From Pseudisothecium myosuroides (Eukaryota; Streptophyta; Bryopsida; Hypnales; Lembophyllaceae): a stretch of 64,000 nt of DNA. The stretch's first letter is position 1. Each line of letters opens with the position of its first letter. The stretch lies in contig OX637290.1 of NCBI GenBank assembly GCA_951799445.1, positions 22,562,987 to 22,626,986 of the forward strand, read 5' to 3'. Below the pieces are notes generated by a model. The model did no database searches, was not told the DNA's origin, and saw only the letters and a program-made list of their open reading frames with translations. Of the stretch, positions 36,811-47,434 are shown in pieces. Both the position numbers and the translations under genes were made by a program.

Positions 36811-37298
36811 ATTGATTGAAACATTTTCAAAAATTTTGAAGGCCACTTTTTGTCAAAGATTTACTTGAAACCAAGCCTAAAGAGCTTAGCTTGTTGTTGA
36901 AGGATGAAAAAAGCAAGCAAGACAAGGGGCATTTTGAAAAATCAAACCCAAATTTTACATAGTTCTTAATTTAAAAATGTTTAAACTTGACTAAGAAAAT
37001 AATAACATACTCATATTGAAATAATAATGGAAAATTCTAGTGCTGGAAACGTAGAGATGAATGAGCAACAATTGGTCTTATTCACCTATGATAAGGGAGT
37101 CGTGACATACAATAAAGTTCCGAAATCAACTCTCCCACTAACTCAAACAAACAACACACCAATAAAATTGTTGCCATTCTACATTACTTAGCTGAAATGG
37201 TTGGACAATCAAGGTAGTCCAATTAGTGGATTTGAGGTAGAAATCTCAAGTGGCCACTTCATCCAGCTAATTAACATGCTTACCAATCCTGCGTAAGT
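36811..37298. other. 3' flank of the MiAMP1-like gene
   Basis: AT-rich, no features recognised. It would contain the 3' UTR of the minus-strand gene. Confidence 0.4.
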
Positions 37299-37634
37299 TC
37301 AGCAATGTAGGATCTTGACACTCTGAAAGGTAACTGCCCTGCACTCCATAGAGCGACCAAAGCTGTTTAGGCCCCCTTTGCAGTTAGTGCCACTTAATGT
37401 TACTGCTGGGCTCTTACGAGTGTAATTGAAAGTGAAGGATCCAGTTGTATTCGCAAAGTTGCCAATGTTAATGCACTTTTCACACACATCCACAATGGTC
37501 TTGTTCCCCGTGCATGCACTGCCCGAGTAAAACGTAAAACTGCTTGCGCCTGATGGCTGGGCCATCATCCCCAGCACCAGAAGGACAGCCACGCAGAGAG
37601 CAATCTGCCGTTTGACACTCGCAGCAGTTGCCAT
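37299..37634 (-). CDS. MiAMP1-type secreted antimicrobial peptide precursor (111 aa)
   Basis: A single coding exon. Residues 1 to about 30 form a signal peptide (hydrophobic IALCVAVLLVLGMMA, small residues before SSFTFY). The mature part, about 81 residues, has six cysteines at 41, 51, 54, 85, 98 and 111. The early spacing (ten residues, then a close pair) and the order match the beta-barrel MiAMP1 family first known from macadamia and common in conifers and seed-free plants. Matching landmarks are a start like SxFTxYSG, a middle FxFNYT, and SFGRSMEC near the end. Family members act in the apoplast against fungi; activity here is inferred. The start at 37634 was chosen because a splice acceptor (TTGATTGCAG) lies 16 nt upstream, so the longer in-frame extension is intron. 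It stands alone with its own TATA box. Confidence 0.85.
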   Translation of the reverse strand: MATAASVKRQIALCVAVLLVLGMMAQPSGASSFTFYSGSACTGNKTIVDVCEKCINIGNFANTTGSFTFNYTRKSPAVTLSGTNCKGGLNSFGRSMECRAVTFQSVKILHC

Positions 37635-37650
37635 GATGCTGACGCACAAC

Positions 37651-38030
37651 CTGCAATCAATCAATGGACCACATAACTTACTTAGCAAGCATAACTGAAT
37701 CTGAAAGCATACATGCAAGCTAACTATTTTAATTTGCAGTTTCTAGAAATATATATTCTGACTTTGCTAGCTCTTTCAGTTTGGTGGATATGAGAAAATG
37801 CAGTCTACTACACATTTATGTGCCAAACTTCAATCAATGAAGATCAAGATATCAGTATGAACTTCATGGAGCCTATGGACTGTGGAGTTACAACAAATCA
37901 CTGACTGTGGGAATTCATTCTACAGAACAACTCGGCCAGTGACAGTGTTAGAGTGAAGACATGGAATGGTCGAGATGGGCTTGGACTGGAGAAAAAGAAA
38001 GAAAGGAGGTGCTGAGGAAATCGTCCTTAC
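37651..38030 (-). other. Leader intron of the MiAMP1-like gene
   Basis: Minus-strand donor CT|GTAAGGACG (38031/38030) and acceptor TGATTGCAG|GTTGTG (37651/37650) bound 380 nt of untranslated intron. This places the first exon at about 38031-38105, the expected distance below the TATA box. Confidence 0.55.
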
Positions 38031-38131
38031 AGAGACTGAGGAGTGCCGGAGATTGAAGGCTGGAGTATGTCTTGGAGAATGGAGACTTAGAAGAGTGGTG
38101 GACTGCTGTTGAAGAGTTGGTCCAATAGAGG

Positions 38132-38139
38132 ATTATATA
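38132..38139 (-). promoter_or_regulatory. TATA box of the MiAMP1-like gene
   Basis: Minus strand CCCTATATAATCC. A transcription start near 38105 would give a short leader exon ending at the donor at 38031. The same box recurs at 38705-38712 in a duplicated segment. Confidence 0.6.
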
Positions 38140-38325
38140 GGGCTCCGAAGTGGAGACTGAGTAAGTCCTGCCAGCCAACTGCGCTGCATTGCTCGTTAGT
38201 GCGAGTCAAGAAATCCTGTATGTGCAGGAAGCAGTTGGCACGACTGTATGCTATGGCATCCTGCCCTTGGTGCATGAAAGTGTAGCTGCCTTTCATGTTT
38301 GTGGGGATGTTATTGCACTTATTAA

Positions 38326-38677
38326 CCCCTAAAGGACCAGCCTGCTATTTTTAGCATCATAGCAATTTCGGGTAGGTATCTACGACTAGAAATTTGTATA
38401 TTTTAAGCCCAAATTTTAGTAGAAGTTGAAGATGAGGAATATCTTTCGTGTGAACAAAATTTTATGACATTTGGAAATATGAGTCAAAAGTTATGATCTA
38501 ATATGTTATTTTTTTCTCAACCGGGTAGTCAAGGCAGATCAGAAAAAATCTTTTTTTTCCAAAACAAAAATTTGAAATTGGTTTTCTAGATTTATATATA
38601 CGTGAAAAGCTTTAAATCATTCCAATTCGATCAATGAATAAAAAGTTATGAGGAAATTTAGTTTACGGGCAGTGTGG
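38326..38677. mobile_element. TTAA-type element T6, single end (half element)
   Basis: The left end CCCCTAAAGGACC follows TTAA (38322-38325). The sequence matches one arm of T9 and part of T5, then stops at about 38677 (after TTTACGGGCAGTGT) without a right terminal repeat. It joins directly to a second copy of the MiAMP1 core promoter. Confidence 0.7.
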
Positions 38678-38683
38678 TGGTGT

Positions 38684-38737
38684 TGAAGTGTTGGTGCAAT
38701 AGACGATTATATAGGGCTCGGAAGTGGAGATTTGACA
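38684..38737. repeat. Duplicate of the MiAMP1 core-promoter segment
   Basis: Nearly identical to 38095-38156: both contain GATTATATAGGGCTC, followed by GAAGTGGAGA, with only a handful of differences over about 55 bp. It lies in the same orientation, immediately beyond the half transposon T6. Confidence 0.8.
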
Positions 38738-38739
38738 AG

Positions 38740-39279
38740 AACATTTGTAAAACAATTTAGGAGTGTAATACACTAGGTGCATTACAGCTACCACCTTTAG
38801 AGAAATTCTGGACTCTCTAGAAGGCTGCTAGGAAGTGGCAAAAGGGACCCTTGCATTGCATTTATTTTGAATGAGAAGGAACTTTCCCCTATTTTTGCAC
38901 TTTGTCATTATTCCCAAATTCCCAAATGTTAGAGGAATAGTCTACGAGAATGGGTATTAAAATGAAGGAGGATTCTAGAGTTAGTGTTTTGTATTCAATC
39001 GCAAATAATAAAGCCATCGCAAGTGTGTACCTCTAACAACCATGTAATAGGAAACTCATATATATTCTTTGTCAATAATGATATTTATACAAGGCGCATC
39101 TCTCTTTTGTTAGAGATTTCCATCCTTTCAATAGCTTTGTAGGAATCCCAAATTAGAATTCCTTGTCAAGTCCTTACAACCTTCCAGAAAGTCCAAAATT
39201 TCTCTAATGATAAGGTAGGCTTGCTCATAAGTTTATTGGACAAGTAGATTTTCAAGAGTACGGACCTTGAAACTATCTG
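38740..39279. other. Intergenic, nothing recognised
   Basis: No coding pattern or element ends seen between the duplicated promoter segment and the repeat array. Confidence 0.45.
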
Positions 39280-39751
39280 ACTAAGTACAAAATTTGAACG
39301 GAATTATTGTTAAATGAAATTCATTTCTAGTAGAACTCATTGGCAACTGAAAGAGGATTTCAATGTACTTTAGTATATATTATTTAGACACCTGGTGAAT
39401 AAGTTATGAATTTTCAAAGTATTTTCTCTAGAATTACCCAAATCAAATGCATGGTATCTTAGACTTTCATGTTTTGATTGTGTATGTCTTGTGTGATCAT
39501 ATTTAGGAAAAAATGATGATTTGGGATCCAATTGTAGTAGTTGTTGCATTTGGGCAAAGTGAATTAAGAGTGTAGATAGCTTAGACCATGCCAACAAAAA
39601 TCAACCATACATTGATCTGTTTTACTAATTACAGGAGTTTAGAATTGGGCTCTCATGCTAAAAATTTTAATTTGATCAAATGGCTTTATGAAATGGCATG
39701 GCCAATAACAAAAATTTCACTGAAAAAGATTTTCACTCAAAAAGAATGATG

Positions 39752-40395
39752 AAGGTAGGAGGCTTGAACTCCCACCGGGCACTTTAAATCGACCCTATAA
39801 AAGCATCATGAATAGAGCTGTGCAGAGTCAAAATACATGATGTTTTTTTGGTCACATATTCTTCTTGTTTGTGTTTTCTTCGATCTAGGCTTTTGATAAG
39901 CTGACAGGTGGTGTCCTAATGAGCAATTTAAGCACAAAAAGCAATTACTAATATACTTTGTAGAAAATACATGTGCAATGAAGGCAATGTACTAAATTGG
40001 AATTTGAATGGACATTGAATTAATGAAAGACTCACACAAACCTAATAAGCACCCCTGTTGTCGCTTTTGGGACTAACTTGTTCGATTTCAAGGCATATTG
40101 TATAATTTAGTTAAAGCTCTTGTCTACAAACAAGAATGGCGACCTACAGACCTCTAAGTTTGGACAATCGCTCTTAATGCATGTTGCGTCAAAAAATGTC
40201 AATTAAATTAGGCGCTGCCGTCTTTCTCATTTTTCTAAGGTAGGAGGTCCATGAACGGACCATCGAAGGCCTCAAACTGAATTTGGAGGAGGCTAAACAT
40301 CTTGAAAAAATATTCAATTAATATTCCTTGAAAGACAAGTGGAATTGACATCTAACCCAAGTTGTTTCATATTTTTTGGACCTTTGTAGAATTAG
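39752..40395. mobile_element. Fragments of AGGTAGGAGG-type MITEs between array copies
   Basis: AGGTAGGAGG occurs at about 39754 and at 40238 (the latter after TA). Each continues for 100-160 bp like A1/A2 (for example CTAACCCAAGTTGTTTCAT at 40352) and then stops. The second fragment ends exactly where array copy 2 begins. Confidence 0.55.
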
Positions 40396-43346
40396 TTACA
40401 AAAACTGGATTTGCAAAAATGAAGTCATAGATTTAAAGAATACAAAAATTTCAAAAAGTCACCATGTCAAGAGAACTTCATTTCAAATCCATTCCAACAA
40501 ATTTTACTCCAAAAATGATAATATTTTGCTTGTAATTGAATTTAAAAGGAAATAATAAAATTTCTCTTTCAAAATTTATAAAGAAAATATTGGTGATAGC
40601 ATTGGTGAAGCTAATTGTTACATTTGAACGAAATTATTGTTAAAAGGGATTTTTTTTTTCTATTAGGTCTTATTGGCAACAAAATGAGGATTCCAATGTG
40701 CTTTAGCATGCCGTATTTAGACACCCAATGAACAAGTTATGAATTTTCAAAGTATTCTCTCTAGAAGTACCCCAAATCAATAGCATGTTCTCTAAGACTT
40801 TCATGTTTTGATTGTGGATGTCTTGTGTGATCATATTGAAGAAAAAGTGATCTTTGTGGGTCTAGCTGTAGGAGGTGTTGCATTTTGGGCAGAGTTGATT
40901 ATGGATGTAGATAGCTTAGACCATGCCAACAGATATCAACCATACGCTGATCAACCAATTCTCCAAAATTGTTTTCACCAAAAAGAATGATTCAATTGAT
41001 CCTGCATCACTTCAAGCTTTAGAGATTGTCATCCACTGGCTTCAAAATTTCAAGGTTACTTGACAGTCCAAGTCCTGGAAAAACATGTGATAAGAAAACT
41101 GCACGTAACTGGACTGGAACCTTACAAAGTTAAAGTTTAAAATCTGCACCTTGAATCTGGGGTACAGCAACATTGGGTACATCTGTACATATATCTGCAC
41201 ATTTAAAAAATTAATATTGAATAATACTACATACAATGTTTGGGAAACGAATGCTCTTTCCAATCCTCTATTGAATCCCAACTAAGTTAGACTATAAGTT
41301 GAACAAAAGTGAGACAGTTTCATAATGTGAACCCTGTGCAGATGTGCATTCGGACAAAATTATTTGTACTTGAGTGACTGGATGACAGATTGAGAGTCAT
41401 AGTCATGGTCTTAGCTTGTCCTTCTTGGCACTTGATCGAAGATGGCTCGTCATGAATTCATGGACTTTAGCTTCAAAGAGAAGCACATATAAGATTCAAT
41501 ATCGTGTACTTTGTGCACGTTTTTGTTCATGTTTTTTGGCGTATATTTTTGAGTCATGTCACTACCGCAAACCCTGTTGCTTTTCATTCCCCCAAATAGC
41601 GACAAAACGTGGGGTGAGTGAAAAAAGTCACAAATGAGAAAATGTGGGGCCGACTTGGCAACTAATATTAGATGATTTTCTATGAGAAGCAATACATGTC
41701 CAGATCTCCAGAATGAAAAATGACGGGTTTCGCTCTAGTGTGTGCCAACTAATTCATTGGCTTGTGTGCATGTTAGCCTTTGTGAAGTGGAAAGTTGCAA
41801 TGATTGGGACTCCTGCTTTTGAAGGGAGCAAAAGGAATCTAACATTGGTTAACTCCTAAGTGCTTCGACATCCAATTTATAAACGATGAACAAATTGAAT
41901 CTCAAGTGTCATTCTTGTTATTGTTTGGATGAAAGTCATCTAATTTGTGGAGATACTTTACCAAGTTGTTGTCCTATCTAATAGTTGAATTTGGAGTTAT
42001 TAGAGCAAATATTTTTCTGAAATCACAAATGTGCAAGTACGTCAAGTGGTTGACCAAGCCAAAATTGCATTGACTCTAGTTCAAAACTAGATTTGCAAAA
42101 ATGACGTTATAGATTTTAAGAACACAAAAATTTCAAAAAGTCACCATGTCAAGAGAACTTCATTTCAAATCCATTCCAACATATTTTTACTCCAAAAATG
42201 ATAATATTTTGCTTGTAATCGAATTTTGAAGGAATTATAAAAAAATTCTTTTTAAATGTATAAAAAAATATTGGTGATAGCATTGGTGAAGCTAACTGTT
42301 AAATTTGAACGGAATTATTGTTAAAAGGGATTTATTTCTATTAGGTCTTATTGGCAACTAAATGAGGATTCCAATGTGCTTTAGCATGCGATATTTAGAC
42401 ACCCAATGAATTTTCAAAGTATTCTCTTTAGATGTACCCCAAATCAATAGCCTGTTCTCTTAGACTTTCATGTTTTGATTGTGTAGGTCTTGTATGATCA
42501 TATTTAGGAAAAAGTGATGTTTGGAGGTACAGCTTATGGATGTAGATAGCTTAGACCATGCCAACAGAAATCAACTATATGCTGATCTGTGTTAGTAATT
42601 ACAGGTGTTTAGAATTGGTCTCTCTTGCAAAATTTGAATTGATCAAATGACTTGATGAAACGGCATGGCCATGAACAAAAATTTCACCAAAATAGAATTT
42701 CATCAAAAAGAATGATTCAATTGATCCTGCATCACTTTAAGCTTAGAGATTGTCATCCACTGGCTTCAAAATTCCAAGGTTATTTGACAGTCGAAGTCCT
42801 GGGAAAACATGTGATAAGAGAGTTATAGTCTAAAATCTGCACGATCTTTGAACATGAGAATCTGGGGTACAGCAACATTGGGTACATCTGCATATATATC
42901 TGCACATTTAAAAAATTAATGTTGATTAACACAATGTTTGGAAAACGCATTCCCTAAACCCAATCCTCTTTTGAATCCCAACTAGACAAAGTTATAAGTT
43001 AAACAAAACTGAGACAGTTTCATAATTTGAACCCTGTGCAGATGTGCATTTGAATAAAGTTATTTGTATGACAGTCATAGTCATGGTCTCAATTTGTCAT
43101 TCTTGGGACTTGATTGAAGGTGGCTTGTTATGAATTTGAGGACTTTAGCTTCAAAGAGAGGCAAAGACAACATTCAATATCATGTACTTTCTACACATTT
43201 CCATTCACGTTTTTTGCATGTTTTTTGCGTCATGTCACTACTACAAACTCCGCCTTTTTTCATTCCCCGAAATAGCGATCAAATGTGGGGTGAGTCAAAA
43301 AAGCCACAAATGAGAAAACTTGGGGCTGACTTGGCTATTAACATTA

Positions 43347-44089
43347 AGGTGAATGCAAGAAACACTTGTACTGCTTCTCGAAACACATCACAAGCTGATC
43401 TTGTTTTTTGGCCATAACTTTTGCATTCTTGCTCCAAATGAATCAAAATTTATAAACAAGGTACTCATGACTATTATGCACCTAGTCTAATTTTTTGGAA
43501 TTTGAAAAAAATGTTTAACCATCTAAAAATAATCCTTAATTTTATATCACAGTTGACAATTTTGGATTTTTTTGAGCAAAGTAGTACCCAAAGAAACAAA
43601 TTTGGAGCTGAAATTTGGAGGAGATGGTCTTCTAATAGACTTGTACCTATTGTCTAAAGGAACTCTACAAAAAATTAATTTTATGTGGTGTGGAAGTCAA
43701 AATGAGCTTCACTTAGCTGGCACTAATTTCAAAACATGTAAAATATTATTTTGGTGGTTCTTTTGGAGTCTTGGTGAATGACCATCTTCATAGAGTTGTT
43801 ACAAATGGACAATTTTTATTTTATTTATTAGTTTTTTTTCTATTTTTAATTAATTAAAAGATCAAAGTATCTATTTTCTAGATATTTGACACTTTTCTAG
43901 TTCTCCTACTTAGAGAACTTTTCTATGCTTTTCCTTTGGTGGTTACCTTCATCTTAAAGGTGTATACATTAGCCATATATATTTTTTTAATTTAAAGATT
44001 GTTTTTCTAATTTTAAATTATTCCAAGGAAAATCATGAGTACATGTTAAAAAACGCAACAAATAGTACATGTGTTTCTTGCAATCATCC
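43347..44089. mobile_element. MITE-like element G2, 743 bp, target duplication ATTA
   Basis: The ends are AGGTGAATGCAAGAAACACT and, reversed, GGATGATTGCAAGAAACACA. ATTA flanks both sides (43343-43346, 44090-44093). The same point in array copy 2 (41655-41675) reads straight through with one ATTA, giving the empty site. Noncoding. Confidence 0.85.
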
Positions 44090-44629
44090 ATTAGAGAATT
44101 TTGAATGAGAAGCAACACAAGTCCGGATCTCCGGAATGAAAAAATGATGGGTTTTGCTCTAGTGTGTGCCAACTAATTCATTGGCTTGTGTGCATGTCAC
44201 CCTTAGTGAACTGGAAAGTTATAATGATTGTAGACTTCCGCTTTTAAGGGAAGCAACATGAACCCTAACATTGGTTAACCCCTAAGTTCTCAACCGTTCA
44301 ATTTATCGATGACAAACAGAGTGAAACTCAAATATCATTCTTGTTACTACCTGGATGAAAGTCATCCTAATTTGTGGAGATACTTTATCAAGTTGTTGTC
44401 CTATCTGATGGTCGGATTTGGTGTTACTAGAGCACATAATTTTCTAAAATTACAAATGTGGGAGTTTGTCAAGTGGTTGACTAAGCCAAAATTGCATTGA
44501 CCCTAGTTCAAAATTGGAATTGCAAAAATGAGGTCATAGATTTTAAGAACACAAAAATTTCAAAAAACCACCATATCAAGAGAACCTCATTTCAAATCCA
44601 TTCCATCAAGCTTTACTTCAAAAATGATA

Positions 44630-45222
44630 CTCCCTCCGTCCCAAAATGATCTTTTTGTTGGCCATAATTTTTTGTTCCAAAATTATCTTCTTGTTGTGAG
44701 AGGAAGGGGATTGGTGGAAAATTTCCCACCTACTGTATCAACTACAATGTTCAAATCCAAGAAATAAAGGAGCATTTCCATTTCCATTGCAAATAATTTT
44801 TTTGTTTGCAGCTTTTCAATTAACAATTTGGAAGATGTGGACTAAATGGAGATTATGCTCCAATGGGAGGCAGGATTACATTACCAAGTCAATTCAATGT
44901 GCCATGGTGGTCACTTTTGTAATCAATGGCCTTCCTTATATTAGTGGCAGCCCGTGTTCATGAGCCAACAAGTGACTGTATCACCATAGTTGCTTCTTGT
45001 TCTGTAAGAGGAGATCGAATGCTTGAGACAAATGGGCCCAAAATCCTATTTTCAAGTAATCTAAAAGCACATTTCAAAAAAGGTTTTGAATCTGAAAATT
45101 CTTGGACAAAAAGAGTGCACTGAATTCTACTTACAAGTCAAAAAAAATTTGAAAAAAATTTATTTTTGAACTTAATCCGGAAGATTTTGTCTAATAGGAA
45201 GATCATTTTGGGACGGAGGGAG
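44630..45222. mobile_element. Stowaway MITE S1, 593 bp
   Basis: Ends CTCCCTCCGTCCCAAAATGA on both sides in inverted orientation, the classical Stowaway terminus, with TA duplicated (44628-44629, 45223-45224). It splits array copy 4; copies 2 and 3 show the uninterrupted sequence AAAATGATAATATTTTGCTT. Confidence 0.92.
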
Positions 45223-45320
45223 TAGTATTTTCTTGCAATTGAATTTAGAAGGAATCATGAATTTGTTTTTTCAAAATTTATAAGAAAATATTGGTGATAG
45301 CATTGGTAAAGCTAACCATA

Positions 45321-47010
45321 CAAAATGATGGAATCTACAACTCAAAGTCTACAACTTTTATTTGCATATGAATTCCAAAATATTCTTCCAAATACTACTT
45401 TACCATGGTTTTTCTCAAATCGTGAATTTTGGAGAAGACTCTAGACGTTTGGGGGTTAATAATGTTATGAAATAGTGACTAGAATCTCTCAAAAATAAAT
45501 TGTTATTCTTTCAAATGGACTAGCTAGCATAACCTATACTCATTCTTTTATATTTATAATAAAGTAGACTTTAGTGCAATTCCAACGCAATTCCAAATTC
45601 CAAATTTCATTTGATTTTGAGCATACACGGGCCTCCCAAAGTTGGCCTAATCTCAGCAGGATGTAAAAATTCGTAAATGAATTGTACCCCACTGTACATC
45701 CTTGTGGTCTCTTTGGTCACTGCACATATATAGATTAATCAGGTTTAAACTTTTTTAGTTGCAATAGAACAACAAATAAGAGAGTTTTTCACACATATTT
45801 TGGTCAACTCATTTTTCAGTAAAAGAATATACATCTAAAGTACTCAAAGTAAAAACACAAATGGTAGCTTCTTATTGTTGTTGTGAGAAAGAATTGTTTT
45901 TGTTTTTTTGGATTCTATTGTGGTTCTTTGGACTCCCTACACATTTACAATGGAAATTCAAAAAAGTCTCTTCATATGGTAGAATAATGAAGGAATTTTT
46001 ACCCATGTATCTAAGTTGCATGCGGATATTCCTTGAAGTTATAAAACGGTGAAAATTCAACCCAATTCCACCTCTTACAACTCTAGTTTCACTATGAAGT
46101 TGTCATAGTGTCATTTTTTTAGAGTTGACGTACATTAGAATGCAAAAAGGGCAAAATTAGTCTTAACAATAGTGTTCACAATTGAGTTGGGGGCCATTTG
46201 TGGTAAACATACCTTATTTATAACTCTCCGGCTCTAACTGCACCAAGATTTATGGGCTAAAAAGTTAGAGGACAATTATTGATGTTAAAAAGGTTTACAT
46301 TCTAAAAATGAAAATGTTTATGTTGATTGATTATACAAGTTTTTTAGTGTCACATTTGTATTTACTTATAATGTAATTTTGAAGTTGGAAGCAATCCAAA
46401 AGCTTTCTTATTTTAAAATGTTCATCATTAATTTTTTTCTTACAACTTTTATTTTTTACTGTAGCTTGATCATAGTTTTGAATATAAAAATAGAAAGGAA
46501 ATCCAATCTCGTTTGCATATAAAAATGAGTATTTGAAATAAAAGCTTAATTTTTTTTACAAAAACATTGTTGAAAGTCAAGCAATGGACAAAAAGTTAAT
46601 TGATTGATTGGGCCTTTAGAGATTAAGTATATTGTGGTTGTATATCAATTTTTTTAGGTAACTACACCCAATTGTGATTTGTTTGCAAAACTCACCCTTA
46701 CATATTCTTTCCTAAAATCTCCTATAAATTATACAATTCCTATTCATTAGAGACCAAAGGTGATTATTGAAACTCCTGTTTTCAGCATTTTGAAGATTTA
46801 TAGTTTATACATTTGGTGTCCAAAAAATACAAACAAAGAGAACCTAAAATCCCCTTTTTGACATTGTAATAATCTTTTGCTTATTCAAAAGATTGTAGAT
46901 AGTCACCTTACAAAAAGAATAACATTCCAACATCCTTACATCCCGAAATGCTTTGGTTGACTCCACTGGGAGTTTTTGACCTAGTTGGATGCGAGCCTCA
47001 AACATAATTC
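45321..47010. other. AT-rich intergenic, nothing recognised
   Basis: No gene, RNA or paired element ends noticed over about 1.7 kb. Confidence 0.45.
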
Positions 47011-47014
47011 TACG

Positions 47015-47100
47015 TAATGGAATCATTTTTACAAATAGTTGAAGGATTCATACGACGAGCTCAAAGAATCTTTTTCCAATTTGTAAAAATGATTCCATTA
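47015..47100. repeat. Perfect 22-bp inverted repeat with a 42-nt loop
   Basis: TAATGGAATCATTTTTACAA at 47015 is repeated inverted, ending at 47100. It could be a tiny MITE or a 3' hairpin of the glycosyltransferase transcript. Confidence 0.75.
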
Positions 47101-47129
47101 TTACAAAGAAGAGCTGCAACATTGCTCTT

Positions 47130-47434
47130 GCATGTTACGGAGAACCAAAATCCTCAAGCCACCAACGAGTATCGAAATATTGAATGTTACCACTGCTATT
47201 GAATGCTATGAAGAACCAAAATCTTCAAACCAACAACGTATATTGAATGGTACCACTGCTGTTGAACATCATGAAGAACCAAATATCCTCAATCCACCAA
47301 GCAGTATTGAGTGTTACCACTGCTATTGAATGTTACGAAGAAGAGCGAAAACCCTCACACCACCAAGGAGTACTGAATACTACCACAGCTATTGAATCTT
47401 ATGAAGAACCAAATTCCTCAAACCACCAAGGAGT
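47130..47434. repeat. Tandem 63-66 bp repeat at the 3' end of the glycosyltransferase gene
   Basis: Almost five units, each with TTACCACTGCTATTGAATG-like start, GAAGAACCAAA middle and CACCAAGGAGTA-like end. The last unit overlaps the final codons of the glycosyltransferase and its stop codon (47418-47420). Confidence 0.85.

Larger units (their letters stand above)
39280..45320. repeat. Array of four partial tandem copies of a unit of about 1.7 kb
   Basis: Copy 1 is 39280-39750 (partial), copy 2 is 40396-42070, copy 3 is 42075-44510 (lengthened by G2), and copy 4 is 44515 to about 45320 (partial, split by Stowaway S1). Landmarks recur at about 1680 bp: TGGATGTAGATAGCTTAGAC at 40901 and 42536 (a close variant at 39564), and ACTAATTCATTGGCTTGTGT at 41748 and 44172. 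Short open frames do not persist between copies, so I see no conserved coding sequence. Confidence 0.8.

Noticed and set aside
39280..45320. CRISPR-like or satellite array
   Set aside because: Units are long, few and diverged with transposons inside; this is a eukaryotic segmental tandem duplication.
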